A stretch of DNA of 64,000 nt from Letharia columbiana (GCF_014066305.1 NW_023501073.1:1-64000), one strand, 5' to 3'; counted from the first letter of the stretch, positions 1 through 12,185 are shown. Numbers and translations are program-made. Notes: a model not told the origin generated them from the letters alone.

Positions 1-299
1 TAAGATAAGTTAGAGATTTATAATAATAAGAGCTCGTTAGCGAGATTTCGACGAGTTATACGACGAACTCTAGAGATATTTAATTCGAGACTCTTAAGAT
101 CGATTCGAGCTAATATTATAGTCTTCGAAGATCTAATCTTAGCGTACTATAATAAATTATATTTTTATACTCTAAGAAATAGTAAATTATCGATTTATAT
201 TTTATTAAGATATAAAAATATAATTAAAAGTATAAATTTATAAGAATTTAAGATTTTAGAGTATGAATTTATAATTTACCCTAGATAGTATCATTAATA
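1..299. repeat. RIP-mutated AT-rich repeat DNA
   Basis: Left edge of the AT-rich tract. CpA and TpG dinucleotides are essentially absent while TpA is very frequent and CpG, CpT and ApG survive. That is the footprint expected from RIP (C to T in a CpA context on both strands). No reading frame of useful length exists. The original element cannot be identified. Confidence 0.85.
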
Positions 300-690
300 A
301 TATTTATGACTATATTCAAGGTGAAGGGTATATCTAGAGTCTCCTTTCGATCGTGAAAGACTGTTTCTTGGGACGTGAAGCCTGCATATCTGTAGGGTCT
401 GTATTATGAGTCGCCAGCGCCGGGTCATTATTCGTGACTGCGCTTATGCGGTCCGGCTCAATCGATGCAATCTCTTCACTTTGCTATGGTACTATCGCGG
501 TCGTCTCCAAACTGTTAACTGAATTGGTGTTCGTCTCTACAGGGTTTGCATTAAGACTGCATATGTCCATCATCGCTAACCTCAGACCCTGTCGCTCGGC
601 TGTAGGATCTGAAATCCGAACTTGCTGATATATCTTATTCGCAATTGGGAGCGTGTGTAAAAGCTATACGTGCTCCTTCTATAAAGGAGA
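300..690. other. Normal-composition island inside the RIP tract
   Basis: About 390 bp with ordinary base composition and plentiful CA and TG dinucleotides, bounded on both sides by RIP-mutated DNA. The longest frame (434-628, plus) gives 64 residues that resemble no family I know. It could be a single-copy fragment that escaped RIP because it was never duplicated, or a later insertion. No terminal repeats or target-site duplication were recognised. Confidence 0.5.
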
Positions 691-3324
691 TTATTTAATA
701 TTTACGTAGTAATAGATCTATAAAGTCTAAAAAGTTATAATTTAATTCTTCGATATAGAAGTCTTATTATTAATAAAAAACTAGTACTATCGTATTAGTT
801 TATTATATAAATTTAGTAAAATATAGATATTTTAATATTACGCCGGATTTATCGGATTTTAGAGATTGTAAATCCTAGTAAATATCGTAAGACTAATTAC
901 TAATTTATACTTTAAAACTATAAATTCTTATCGATTTATACTTCTAATTACTATTATTTAATATAGAATTCGATAATTTATCATTTATAAATAAAATCGT
1001 AAAGAAGAAAATTCGCGACCTAGATTATTCGATTATAGAAAAAAGAAAATATCTTTAATTATATTTAATAAGTAATTTATTAGCTTAACTATATTAAATA
1101 AAAGTCGAGTAAGTATTAATAATAGCCTCTACGAGATTCTACGACGATCTTATAGAGACTCTATTTATTACGAGCGTATTCTTAATATATTACTTAATTC
1201 TATAACTAGCGAGTCTTAACGAAGATATCTTCTACTATATTATATCTTCTTTCTATATATATAATTCGATAGTCTTATTATTCTTATTCTATCTTACTTA
1301 TATTAATATCGTATTTATACTAATTCTAATATTATAATAAAACTTCTTTATATACTCCTCGACGAAGAGAAATATATACGAGTTAATTAACGTATACTTA
1401 CGTCTATTCGAATTAGCGAATAAATTATTAATAAATAAACGCGCTAATAAGAACTTTATTAAGATATTAATTTAAGATTAAAATATTATAATCGATTAAG
1501 ATTAAGATAGAAATTTAAGATATCGTATTTTTAGATTAGTTTATTAAACGAGTAATTCGTTTTAATATAATAGAATAATCTCTAGATAATAGAAGAAATA
1601 AAGTATTATTAGACTATTTATAGAATTAGCGAATCGAAAAGAACTTATTAAAATATTCTATAGTAAGTCTAAGAAATATAAGATAAATTTATAATAAAGC
1701 TCTTAAGCTAGATTATTAAAAGATATTAAAAATAAATATATACTTTAGTTTTTTTTTAATTCTATTAAAGAATTATAATAAGAAGAATTATAATAAGAAG
1801 ACTAGATAAGAAGAAGAATTTAAAGAATTTTACTAATACGTAGATAAGATATAAATTATATCTTCGAGATCTTTAAAGAATAATATAAATATAGTATAGT
1901 TAAGATTAGTATATAACTCGATATTACTATTATATCTAAATAAATCTTCTTTAATTAAGATTTATAAAGATTATAAATATTTAAAAATATAAGATAAATA
2001 ATAAATCTATATTTTTAATTTATTAGCTATAAAGATTATAACTATTTAAAAAAGAGAGTAATATTATAAGTATATTCTTAATATACTATTTAGCTTTATA
2101 GTCTAATATCTTAATAAAAATATCTTCTATTTTACTATATCTTCTTTTTATTTATATAATTCGATAATCTTATTATTTTAATTCTATCTCATTTATATTA
2201 ATATCGTATCTATATTAGTTTTAATAATATTCTTAATTATCTTAATTATATTTAATTAATTTAATTTAAAGATATTTTTAATATTAAAATAGCTATATAT
2301 TATTATTTTAAAGATATATAATTTAAAGAAATAAAGATTATTTATTACGCGATAGAGCTATAATTATATTAATTATAAGAATCTCGCTTAATTCTCTATT
2401 ATAATAATAATATATATATTAATAGATTATATAAATTCTTTATATATAGATTAACTATAGTTCTATTACGCGATATAACTATATTAATAACTATTTATAA
2501 TATTATAATAATACCTATTTTAATATTTATTTAAATATCTATAAAGACTAATTAGTTAATTAATAATCTATTATATTTTTAATATTAAAAAATTACTAAT
2601 ATATATTTATAGCTAAAAGATCTTATATCTTTATTAAAATAGGATAAGATCTATTAGAATATTAATATAATTAAATTATACTATTTTAAGAAATTATATA
2701 ACTTCTTTAATAGAGGTTTATTATTAAAATTAAAAAGATATATATAATTTTAATAAGATCTTATACGATTTATTACGTATTTATAAAGATTTAATCTTTC
2801 TTTCTAATAATTATAAATACTCTTATAAATTAAATTATTAATCTAAATATTTATTATATTAAATCGAAATTTATAAAGATATATCTTATTAATCTTAAAT
2901 TAATCTATATAAATATAGAGTTTAATAATCTCTTAATATTTTATTATTTTTAATTATAATATATTATTATAAATAGTTAATATCTTTATAACGAAATTAA
3001 TAAAAAAAAATATTTAATTATTAAGAATCTATTATTTTAAATTTTTATTTATTTTAATAAATTAATCTATATCGAGATAACTCTATATATCTTCTTTTAT
3101 CTCGTCTTTATAATATTTCTATATATAAATAAGTTTATTTATAATAAGCGAGATCTTTAATAAAAGATCTTTAATAAATAATTTCTTATATATCGCTCGA
3201 TAAAGCTATTTAATAATTATCTAAAACTTATACTTTTAATATCTAAAATAAATCTATTTTATTATAAAATTATATTTATAATAATTATATTAAATAATAA
3301 TATATTATAGGGTCGGATACCATT
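691..3324. repeat. RIP-mutated tract containing degraded repeat copy A (about 1,160-2,860)
   Basis: Gene-free, RIP-saturated DNA. From about 1,160 to 2,860 the sequence aligns by eye with 7,110-9,150 (copy B) in the same orientation, with the same order of recognisable blocks. Examples are a block around 1,400 matching one near 7,360, and a block around 2,350-2,860 matching 8,650-9,150. Inside copy A a block of about 150 bp near 1,180-1,330 recurs at about 2,080-2,230, giving LTR-like internal direct repeats. Copy A lacks about 370 bp that copy B has (roughly 7,627-8,000). Coding capacity is destroyed, so the transposon class is not determinable by eye. Confidence 0.65.
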
Positions 3325-3480
3325 CCATTTTTCTGGTATGGGTTCGGGATCTTGGCGGGATATACCACGGTATGGTATATCTGTGGTATCATACCATGGA
3401 ATGGTATATGTATGGGATATCCCGTTGGGATTTCTATATTTAGAAGTATAAGTAGCTATTCTAGTCATCATTCTGGCCTA

Positions 3481-3752
3481 CCATGGCTGGCACTACCATG
3501 GCTGGCACTACCATGGCTGGCACTACCATGGCTGACACTACCTGTCTGGCACTACCATGGCTGGCACTACCATGGCTGGCACTACCATGGCTGGCACTAC
3601 CATGGCTGGCACTACCATGGCTGGCACTACCATGGCTGGCACTACCATGGCTGGCACTACCATGGCTGGCACTACCATGGCTGGCACTACCATGGCTGGC
3701 ACTACCATGGCTGGCACTACCATGGCTGGCACTACCATGACTGGCACTATCA
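3481..3752 (+). repeat. 15-bp minisatellite, about 18 units
   Basis: Tandem repetition of a 15-bp unit reading CATGGCTGGCACTAC, starting every 15 bases from 3,481 to about 3,736. Units 4 and 5 (about 3,526-3,555) and the last unit carry substitutions, and the others are identical. Because 15 is a multiple of three, every frame on both strands stays open. The apparent repetitive proteins here are therefore artefacts of the repeat. Confidence 0.95.
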
Positions 3753-3782
3753 TATGATAGTAGGCTATTTAAATAATAAATA

Positions 3783-4060
3783 GTGGTAGCTATAATAGTG
3801 GTAGCTGTTAAAATATTAGATATATGATGTGTAGAACGGACGGATTAATTCTCCAAAACCTCTCCGGGGCCAGGTTCTAAATACAGTACAAAATCAGGTG
3901 GCTGAAAACACGGTGGCTGGGATGCGCGGGGGCCACATTTCGACAGTAGCTATGGTAGTGATAGTCATAATAGTGAGTGATAGCCATAGTAGTGGCAGTT
4001 ATGGTAGTGGCAGCCATGATAGTGGCAGCCATAGTAGTGGCAGCCATGGTAGTATATCGA
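3783..4060 (-). repeat. Diverged inverse-orientation copies of the minisatellite
   Basis: Imperfect repetition of units such as GTAGTGGCAGCCATG, close to the reverse complement of the 3,481-3,752 unit with one consistent mismatch. The copies are most regular at about 3,990-4,055 and degrade toward 3,783. Together with the flanking arms this shows that the central arrays also form an inverted pair. Confidence 0.7.
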
Positions 4061-4238
4061 ATGGGGGTAGATACGATTAGCCGTTAACCAGAATGATGAT
4101 TAGAATAGCTACTTTATACTTCTAAATATAGAAATCCCAACGGGATATTCTATACATATATCATTTCATAGTATGATACCACAGATATACCATACCGTGG
4201 GATATCCCGCCAAGATCCCATATCATACCAGGTATGAG

Positions 4239-7200
4239 ATCATACAAATCTCAATAACTCATATCATATTAGAGTATGATATGATAGGTTAATATCCCAT
4301 ATCATATCATATCTTTTCGGCTAGTAATCTTAATATTAAATATATCTAACTATATATCTATATATTTATTTATATATACGTTATTTCTATATAATCTTAT
4401 TATTTATAAATATTAATTATAATAATAGAATTATAGATTAATAAATTTATTATAAGATTATAGCGTTAATAGCTATTTAATTAGTTATTAATTCTATTAA
4501 TATTTTTATTAATATCTTTATTAATATCTTAATAAGAGATTAAAAATAGATATTTAATATAAACTATATAGTTATCTATTTTATATCTATTAATAACTCT
4601 TTATTTAATTTTATCTCTTTTAAAATTATATTATTTTTCTTTTCTTTTATAATTAAGTTTATATAAATTAATCTTTATTTAATTATTATAAGTACTATTT
4701 AATTATTATAAATATATTTTATACTCTTATATACTTTATAATAACTTTTATTATTATTATTAGATTTAAAAAAGCGATTATATTATTTTTATTTTTAAAA
4801 TTATTAAAAAGATTTTTAACGCTATTAATAAGATTTCTAAGATCTTTAAGACTTTTAAAATTAAAAAGACTTCTAAAATTATTAAGATTAAAATATTTTT
4901 TCTTTATAAAAATATTTTTATATATAATATATTATTAAGTATTATAAGTCTAAATTAAATAAATAAAATATTCTTATTTATTATTAAAATAAATCTTATA
5001 AAATTAATAGCTTAATTATTTAAGATTTAAGAGAAATAAAATAATCGCTATTCTTATAAAAGTCGAGTTTATAAATTATATTATTATTATTATTATTATA
5101 GTCGTAATTATTATTATTATTATTTAAATATATTAAATTTAAACTTATTTAATTTTAAATCGAATTAAGAAGAAAAGAAGAGAGATTTCTTTTTATTATT
5201 CGAAAGATAAAAAGCTCTTTTTTAATATTATTAAAAGATTTTAAAGTATAAATATTAAATACTTTAAATAAATCTTCTTTAAGATTTTTAAGACTAAAAA
5301 TCTCGTTAAATTAGCTTATATATATATTATTATAATTAAAAAAATAAAAATATTAATAATTATAATTATATAATATATTATTTTTATATATATTTAATAA
5401 CTATTAATCGCTTTATATATATTAGCGTAAAGAAAAACTTAAATAAGACTCTTTATATATATATTATTTATCTACTATAACTACCTCTTATTTATAAATT
5501 TAACTTTATTTTTATTAATTATCTTATCTTTATTATTATATATATTTAAAATAATTAAAATAATTTTAAGATCTAGAAAGCGAATAATTAGAGCTATAAA
5601 GATCTTTTTATATTTAAAGAAATTTATACGAGTAATAATAAGCTAAATATCGATAGATTTAATCTTAATAAAATTATTATTAAAAAAATTAGAATTTATA
5701 AGAATTTTAATAGAGATAACTATTTTTGCATGAGTATTATATCTATTTATATATTTATATAATCTATTAATAAAATTATTTAATAAATAAATATCTTAAG
5801 ATTCTAAATTTAGCTATAAATAGTTTTAATTATTTATTATTAGATAATCGTATTATTAAAATAAAATAACTTTTAAAATATTTATAAATATTCTAATGTA
5901 CTCGCTATAATATATATCTAAAAAAATTATATACGCTATATAATCTATTAAATCTAAATTTATTTTATTAGAGATTATTAATAGTTAATAATTAATTTAA
6001 ATAGTTAAATAATTATTTAAATCTAATATTTATTAAAATTATTTTAACTATTCTTTAAAAAGGCGTTAAGATAAATTTTCGAGGCCCTATTTTAATTTAT
6101 TATAATTAAAATTATTTATTAATATATTAAGTACTCTAAATATTATTAATAAACTTTTAAAAATAGTATTAATAATATCGTCTAATTAAGGTTAACTTTT
6201 AGAATAAATTCTATTATATTTATTCGCTACTCGATTTAATATTAAAATATAATAGAGATTAAAGATAAATTTATAATCTCTTATTCTTATATAGCTATTT
6301 AGTTAATAATAATATTTAAATAAAGTAGAATATATTAAAATATATTATATATAATAATATAGTAGTAGTATTACTATAGAAAGACTTAAGAATTTAATTT
6401 ATTAAAAGAGATCTTAAAGACGCTTTTAGATATATACTTATTATTATATTAAATTAATAACTACTTAGTTTTAATTATAATAAATATTATTAAAAAAAAA
6501 TCTATTATTCGAATTATATATATTATTATTTCTATTTAATCTCTTTATAAAGACTCTTATTTAAATCTTAATTACGATTTTTTTATAAAAAATAATATTT
6601 TATTATTTAAATAATTTCTTTATAATTCTTTTATTAGATAATAATATAATTATATATATCTAATAATTCGATTAACTATATAATAAATTAGACTTTTAAA
6701 TTAATTATATAAAGAATATTATAAATTTTATAATTAAGTTCTTAGAAATCGAATTTAATAGTATTTATATAAAGATGAGATTTTTTTTAAATAAGCTAGC
6801 TAAAATAAGAATTATAATTAAAAATCTTTTAAAAAAAGTAATTATCTTATATTAAAAGCTCGAGTTAGCGATTAACTTCCTCTCTTTTATTATTAAAATT
6901 ATAATTTTAAAAAGAGTATTTTTAAAACGACTTTTTAATACTCTTTAAAGATTTATAATAATTATATAAATTATAGATAATATAAAAATAGATTTATTAT
7001 ATTTATAGTAGAATATCTTTCTAAAATATTAAAATAATATTATTTTAATATATTATATTAATAGTTAAGTTATATAATATATATAAATTAATATATTTAG
7101 AAAATTCGATATAAGAGATTATATTTATTATAAATATATTTTTAATATATTATTTAACTCTATAATCTAATATCTTAATCGAAGATATTCTCTATTATAT

Positions 7201-9155
7201 TATATCTTCTTCTTATCTATATAATTCGATAGCTTTATTATTCTTATTCTATCTTATTTATATTAATAATATACTTATACTAATTCTAATATTATAATAA
7301 AGCTTCTTTATATATTTAATAAAAAAAAATATATATAGATTAATTAATATATATTTATATCTATTCGAATTAGCGAATAAATAGTTAATAAATAAACGCG
7401 TTAATAAAGGCTTTATTAAGATATTAACTTAAGACTAAGATATTATAATTAATTAAGATTAAGATAAAAACTTAAGATATTATATTTTTAAATTAGTTTA
7501 TTAAATAAGTAATTTATTTTAATATAACGAAATAGTCTTTAAATAGTAGAAGAAATAAAGTATCGCTAGACCATTCGTAGAATTAGCGAATTAAAAAGAA
7601 CTTATTAAAATATTCTATAGTAAGTCTACTATAAGGCGACGGGAATAGTCTTAAAATAATATATATTAATCTCTTTATTAAGTATATCGATAATATATAT
7701 AATAAGCTTATTACTTTAATATATTTAATTCTTATTATCTATCTCTCTATTATATTTATAAATCGATAAGATTATAAGTATATAAGTTTATAAAAGTAGT
7801 CTATATTAATTAGATTATTAGCTATTAAATACTCGCTATAATAGTTTAAAATAAATAAATCTATAAGATATTAATAGTTAAAGCGATAGATTTATAAGAT
7901 AAATAAATATAATAAATAATATTATAAAGTAAGATAATTATAAGTTAAGATAAAGAATAAAATAAAGAATAGACTTAATAATAAGAGTATAGAAGATATA
8001 AGATAAATCTATAGTAAATCTCTTAGACTAGACTATTAAAAGATATTAGAGATAAATATATATATTAAATTTTCTTTAATTTTATAGAAGAATTATAATA
8101 GAAAGAATTATAATAAGAAGATTAAATAAGAAGAAGAATTTAAAGAATCTTACTAATACGTAGATAAGATATAGTTAAATATCTTTAAGATCTTTAAAGA
8201 ATAATATAGATATAATATAGTTAAAATTATTATATAACTCGATATTATTATTATATTTAAACGAATCTTCTTTAATTAAGATTTATAAAAATTATAAATA
8301 TCTAAAGATATAAGATAAGTAATAAATATATATCTTAAATCTATTAGCTATAAAGACTATAGCTCTTTAAAAGAGAGAGATAATATTATAAATATACTCT
8401 TAATATATTATTTAGCTTTATAATCTAGTATCTTAATAGAAGATATCTTCTATTATATTATATCTTCTTTTCATCTATATAGTTTAATAGTCTTATTATT
8501 TTTATTCTATCTTATTTATATTAGTATTATATCTATACTAATTCTAATAATATTCTTAATTATCTTAATTATATTTAATTAATTTAATTTAAAGACGTTT
8601 TTAATATTAAAATACTTATATATTATCGTTTTAAAGATATATAATTTAAAGAAATAAAGATCGTTTATTACGCGATAAAGCTATAATTATATTAGTTATA
8701 AGAATCTCGCTTAATTCTCTATTATAATAATAATATATATATTAATAGATTATATAAATTCTTTATATATAGATTAGTTATAGTCTTATTACGCGATATA
8801 GCTATATTAATAATTACTTATAATATTATAATAATATTTATTTAAATATCTATAAAGACTAATTAGCTAATTAATAATCTATTATATTTTTAATATCGAA
8901 AAATTACTAATATATATTTATAGCTAAAAGATCTTATATCTCTATTAAAATAGAATAAGATTTATTAGAATATTAATATAATTAAATTATACTATCTTAA
9001 GAGATTATATAACTTCTCTAATAGAGGTTTACTATTAAAATTAAAAAGATATATATAATTTTAATAAGATCCTATACGATCTATTACGTATTAATAAAGA
9101 TTTAATCTCTTTTTTTAGTAATTATAAATATCTTTACGAGCTAAATTATTAATCT
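4239..9155. repeat. RIP-mutated tract containing degraded repeat copy B (about 7,110-9,150)
   Basis: Continuous AT-rich, RIP-saturated DNA with no gene. The few remaining CA or TG dinucleotides I noticed are near 5,728, 5,896, 6,776 and 7,572. Copy B aligns with copy A (1,160-2,860), has its own internal direct repeat (about 7,138-7,290 against about 8,395-8,545), and runs up to the truncated transporter at 9,156. Pieces at 4,240-7,100 are presumably further repeat relics, but I could not pair them by eye. Confidence 0.7.
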
Positions 9156-9157
9156 CA

Positions 9158-9456
9158 ATGAGGATATATGGGACGAAGAAGACCTGTAGGGCGATGTTGT
9201 ACGCGTTACCGACGAGATGGAGGTCTGGTAGGATTCCCAGGACCCGGACGTTACCTAGATTGATGCGGTCCATGAAGCCGAGGGTAAAGATGATCCATAA
9301 GGGTAGAACGAGGTGGACATCGATTTTCCGTAATAGACTCCGCTCGCTTCGCTTGTCTCGATATCCTTCTAGCCCGAGCCTGCTTGCATCGTTGCTTGCG
9401 TCTCTGCTTTTCGTCTCCACTGGCGGCGCGAACACTGTATTTGTCAGTTTCGGCAT
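9158..9456 (-). pseudogene. 5' end of an allantoate-permease (Dal5-like) MFS transporter, cut off at the RIP boundary
   Basis: The minus-strand frame starts with ATG at 9,456 and gives about 100 residues of the anion:cation symporter branch of the major facilitator superfamily. A charged cytoplasmic N-terminus is followed by RKIDVHLVLPLW at the first membrane helix, then the signature FMDRINLGNVRVLG and the second-helix segment YNIALQVFFVPYILIEI. In intact homologues this continues EIPSN and ten further helices. Here, right after LIEI, the sequence becomes RIP-mutated AT-rich DNA and stops. Only about one fifth of a 450-500-residue transporter remains. The promoter side (9,457 onward) looks normal. 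The gene was probably interrupted by insertion of the repeat now seen as copy B. The family call is confident; the substrate is unknown. Confidence 0.7.
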
Positions 9457-10555
9457 ATCTGAGGACTTTGAGACCTTATTTCGGCCTCAAGAAAAGAGCA
9501 GACAAGAAGAAAATCATTGGCGACGCATCGCTACTTAAGATAAGCGGGCTGGACAAACGCGCCAACGGCCGGCTAATGACTGCAGCTGAATGCAAGAGGC
9601 AGAAACAGGCAAGTTTTGCGAGAGCGATCTCAATTTTCAGCGGTAGAAGGCTGAGAATCCAAGTTGCTTGACGATGTAGCTAAGCTCTAGCATTGAAATG
9701 TAGGCCCTTCTCCTCTCTATGGAGCGTCATCAAGGGTGCTGACAGTGATGATCCCTTGGGATCGTTGTGAAGAAGCCTAGACATCTATTCAGACGTTCCC
9801 CTTCACCTTACTATTGAGAGGAAATCCCATAGTCTCTTAGCGGTTTCCATCACAAATTTGAGACTTTGGGACCCGATTTTCGATACTCATGCTGCTGGTA
9901 TGAATACCCGGATGCTCATTCTTCCAAAAGTCTTTGTTACCCGCCTCATTCCGACTCGAGACGGGAAGCGAAGAATGGAGACGGATCATCAATCACAAAT
10001 GAAAGGATCGAGGCGCTGGAATCCTTCATACATGTAGCTTTCCGCGGTACTCCGTACCAATTGTAATTTACCATTGCAGATAAGGATCTGATTAGTCAGC
10101 TCGAGCGTTGGCCTATCATGTGCTTGGGAGGCAACAACTAGAGGAAGTAGGGAAAACGTCGACATACCTGCGACATACCTAAGGATTGAGGAGTTCTTAT
10201 TCTCAACAATAAAAAAAAAAAAAATTAAAATTAATTTAGGTTAAAAAAAATTAAAAAAAAAAAAAAAATTTTTTTTTTTTAGAAAAATTTAACGAAAAAA
10301 AATCACACTCTTACACGCTTTGTGGACGTGATCGGAAGCCCGACAACGTATTGAAGCCTCAGCTACCTTTGCTTCTACGATGTATCATCTCCGCCTGATG
10401 GATACATCTGACCAGAGGCCGCTTGACGTTGTCTCGGGACACAATCGGAGCATCTAGTTCGGCTCCCTCGAATCCTGTACGAGCTCAGAATGGCGACTCG
10501 TACGCCTAAAAGCTCAAGTTGACCCAATTTGCATCAGGATACCTAGAAATAGAAA
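9457..10555. other. Intergenic, with a homopolymer A/T block at about 10,210-10,290
   Basis: About 1.1 kb without a convincing gene. It includes the former promoter of the truncated transporter. At about 10,210-10,290 long A runs are followed by a T run and further A runs, a low-complexity block that could form a hairpin and is prone to assembly error. Short frames at 9,158-9,671 and 9,866-10,066 look non-coding. Confidence 0.6.
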
Positions 10556-11216
10556 ATGGCCAAACAAATTCAGCCCTGCAAAGCAATACGTCTACGATCT
10601 ACCGACGAAGAGGCAGTCGGGGCGCATTTAGAAGCGCCCCTTAGTACTCCAGTGCTCGTGGCACCTTATGCCGTCTCGGATGGCCGCCACAGAGAGGCCG
10701 GAAGCACCGTCTCTGAAACTAGGGACCAGATAGTCGCCACCATCTTTCCTCTGTCCACCAGAATTAACCGACCTCGTCTACGATTTCCTCATCAACAGTG
10801 GCCATGTCAGTCTACTCCGCACATTCGAAAGCATTTCCAAAGATGCTATAGAACCAGTTCATGCGGAAAGCATCTACCGAATGAACGCCGGATACCCAGG
10901 ACGCAAACATTCAATACCGATCAGACTCCGTCTCGAAAAGATAAACTATAATACCTATATTCTCTTCAAAATCCCCAATACCGACGATGCATTACTTCTA
11001 AGACAGCAAGCCACGGATTTCAGTCCTTTATGGTTCTCGTCGATCCGAGCATCAAGCGCAGAACATGCCTTTGTCACCTTCTCGTACTCTCTACGCAACC
11101 CCTTTCGATGGCTGTTTTTACACGTTATTTCTGCGTCCCAGACCTTGGGAAGTCACGAGGCATTCCAAACCATGGAATCAAGTCGATTCCAAGAACAAGT
11201 AGGGCACAGCGCTTAA
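10556..11216 (+). pseudogene. F-box-like gene, frame broken near 10,735
   Basis: From about 10,756 to 11,216 one plus-strand frame reads an F-box-like start (CPPELTDLVYDFLI) followed by about 140 residues of helical/strand-like sequence, as in fungal F-box or 2EXR-type proteins. The plausible ATG at 10,556 lies in a different frame. That frame stays open past the junction, while the F-box frame has a stop at about 10,730. No clear intron joins the two. Either an indel broke the gene or an unusual intron was missed. Past 11,216 the sequence remains open in another frame to 11,338, hinting at a second break. Such proteins usually recruit substrates to SCF ubiquitin ligases; no Skp1 contact or substrate domain can be proven here. 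Confidence 0.4.
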
Positions 11217-11589
11217 GGGGGGGACTCGGAGCGCCAGAGCTAGCCCGCCGAGGCGTTGAAGCCTGCCTTAGGGACATCAATGAATCACTGCGCATTACTA
11301 GAAGTTGGGATGGTGGAATTCCGCCCAAAGGCCCCTAAGCAATCATTTGAAATTGTGTAAGACCTGATGTGCGCTTGCGAGCCCGCGATCGTAGGGTAAA
11401 GGAAGGAATTTACCGATAGGTTGTGTAGAGCGGATCCAGAGCAGTGTGGATATGGGACTGGCTACGTGAATCGAGATTCGGATACATGACAAGTTCGACC
11501 CTGGAGGCGATGCACAAGCAGAACCTTCACAGTAATAATTGATTCGCGACTTGATTTCCAGGTTTAACTCATATTGGGGTTACTCCACT
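11217..11589. other. Intergenic between two F-box-like relics
   Basis: About 370 bp with nothing recognisable. The frame open to 11,338 may be the tail of the preceding broken gene. The two relics on either side point toward each other, so this would be their shared 3' region. Confidence 0.5.
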
Positions 11590-12185
11590 CAACTCCGAGA
11601 CTTCGACATCTTCTGGAGCTTCTCCTCAACCCCCTTAATATCCTCCACGCAGATACCACCCCCAACCCTCCGCTCATTCGCCGGTTCCAGAAAAGCCTCG
11701 ACCCTCTTCTTCACCTTCGCCTTCCGATCCTCCGTCTTCGCCGCGATCCTCCGAACGTGGTATCCCCGCGGCCCGTTCAGCAGATGGAGCTGAACAGCCG
11801 CGCCGCAGACCTGGACGTCGAACTTAAGACTAGCGAAACGTTTCACGTGTTTTCCTCCCACCGTGTCAAGCCAGCGACGGAAAGCGCACGGTCCTGCTCG
11901 ACGACGTGGGAATTTCTGCGGATATGTACGCCAAAGAGTTTCTCGCCGTAGTAGATCGAGAGGACCTCGTCGCGGAGCTGGCGACAGACTCGAGACAGGC
12001 ACGGTGGCAGGTGCTCGTCCTTTGATTCGGGGAAGTAGGGGCCTGTCTCTCGGTTGAAGATGATGGGGTTTCCGTAGAAATTTTTGACCACCACCAGAGA
12101 AATGATGCGGTTACGTAGCGCCATAGGCAGTTCGAGCAGAAGGGAGGCCGCTACTGTGACTGCGGATGTGCATGGAGGTATCTAG
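11590..12185 (-). pseudogene. Frameshifted 2EXR/F-box-like gene
   Basis: On the minus strand, about 12,160-11,900 encodes a typical fungal 2EXR/F-box-like opening (LLLELPMALRNRIISLVVV) and the following segment PCLSRVCRQLRDEVLSIYYG. This matches the usual pattern of leucine-rich ELRNRIY start and VCRQ-R-E-L-IYY block. At about 11,880-11,905 the frame must shift by one base for the expected continuation (FRRWLDTVGGKHVKRFASLKF) that runs to a stop at 11,590. The shift sits in otherwise continuous homology, so an indel fits better than an intron. The true start is unresolved and probably lies upstream of 12,185, perhaps in another exon. Confidence 0.5.

Larger units (their letters stand above)
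3325..4238. mobile_element. Foldback-like element: about 150-bp inverted arms around a 15-bp minisatellite
   Basis: The left arm (about 3,325-3,477) and right arm (about 4,090-4,238) are near-perfect reverse complements. Matching landmarks are the GGGATCTTGGCGGG block at 3,346 and its complement ending at 4,219, and the CATCATTCTGG block at 3,467-3,477 and its complement at 4,090-4,100. Between the arms lie a 15-bp tandem array and a diverged array in the opposite sense, so the whole unit could fold into one long hairpin. It keeps CA and TG dinucleotides although RIP-mutated DNA surrounds it. No transposase is encoded. It resembles a non-autonomous foldback or MITE-like element, but target-site duplications were not found. 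Confidence 0.6.

Noticed and set aside
3352..3783. Several repetitive open frames on both strands
   Set aside because: They are created by the 15-bp tandem repeat, which keeps all frames open; no independent sign of coding.
3481..4060. CRISPR-like array
   Set aside because: Units are contiguous with no spacers, the host is a fungus, and no cas genes are present; it is a minisatellite.
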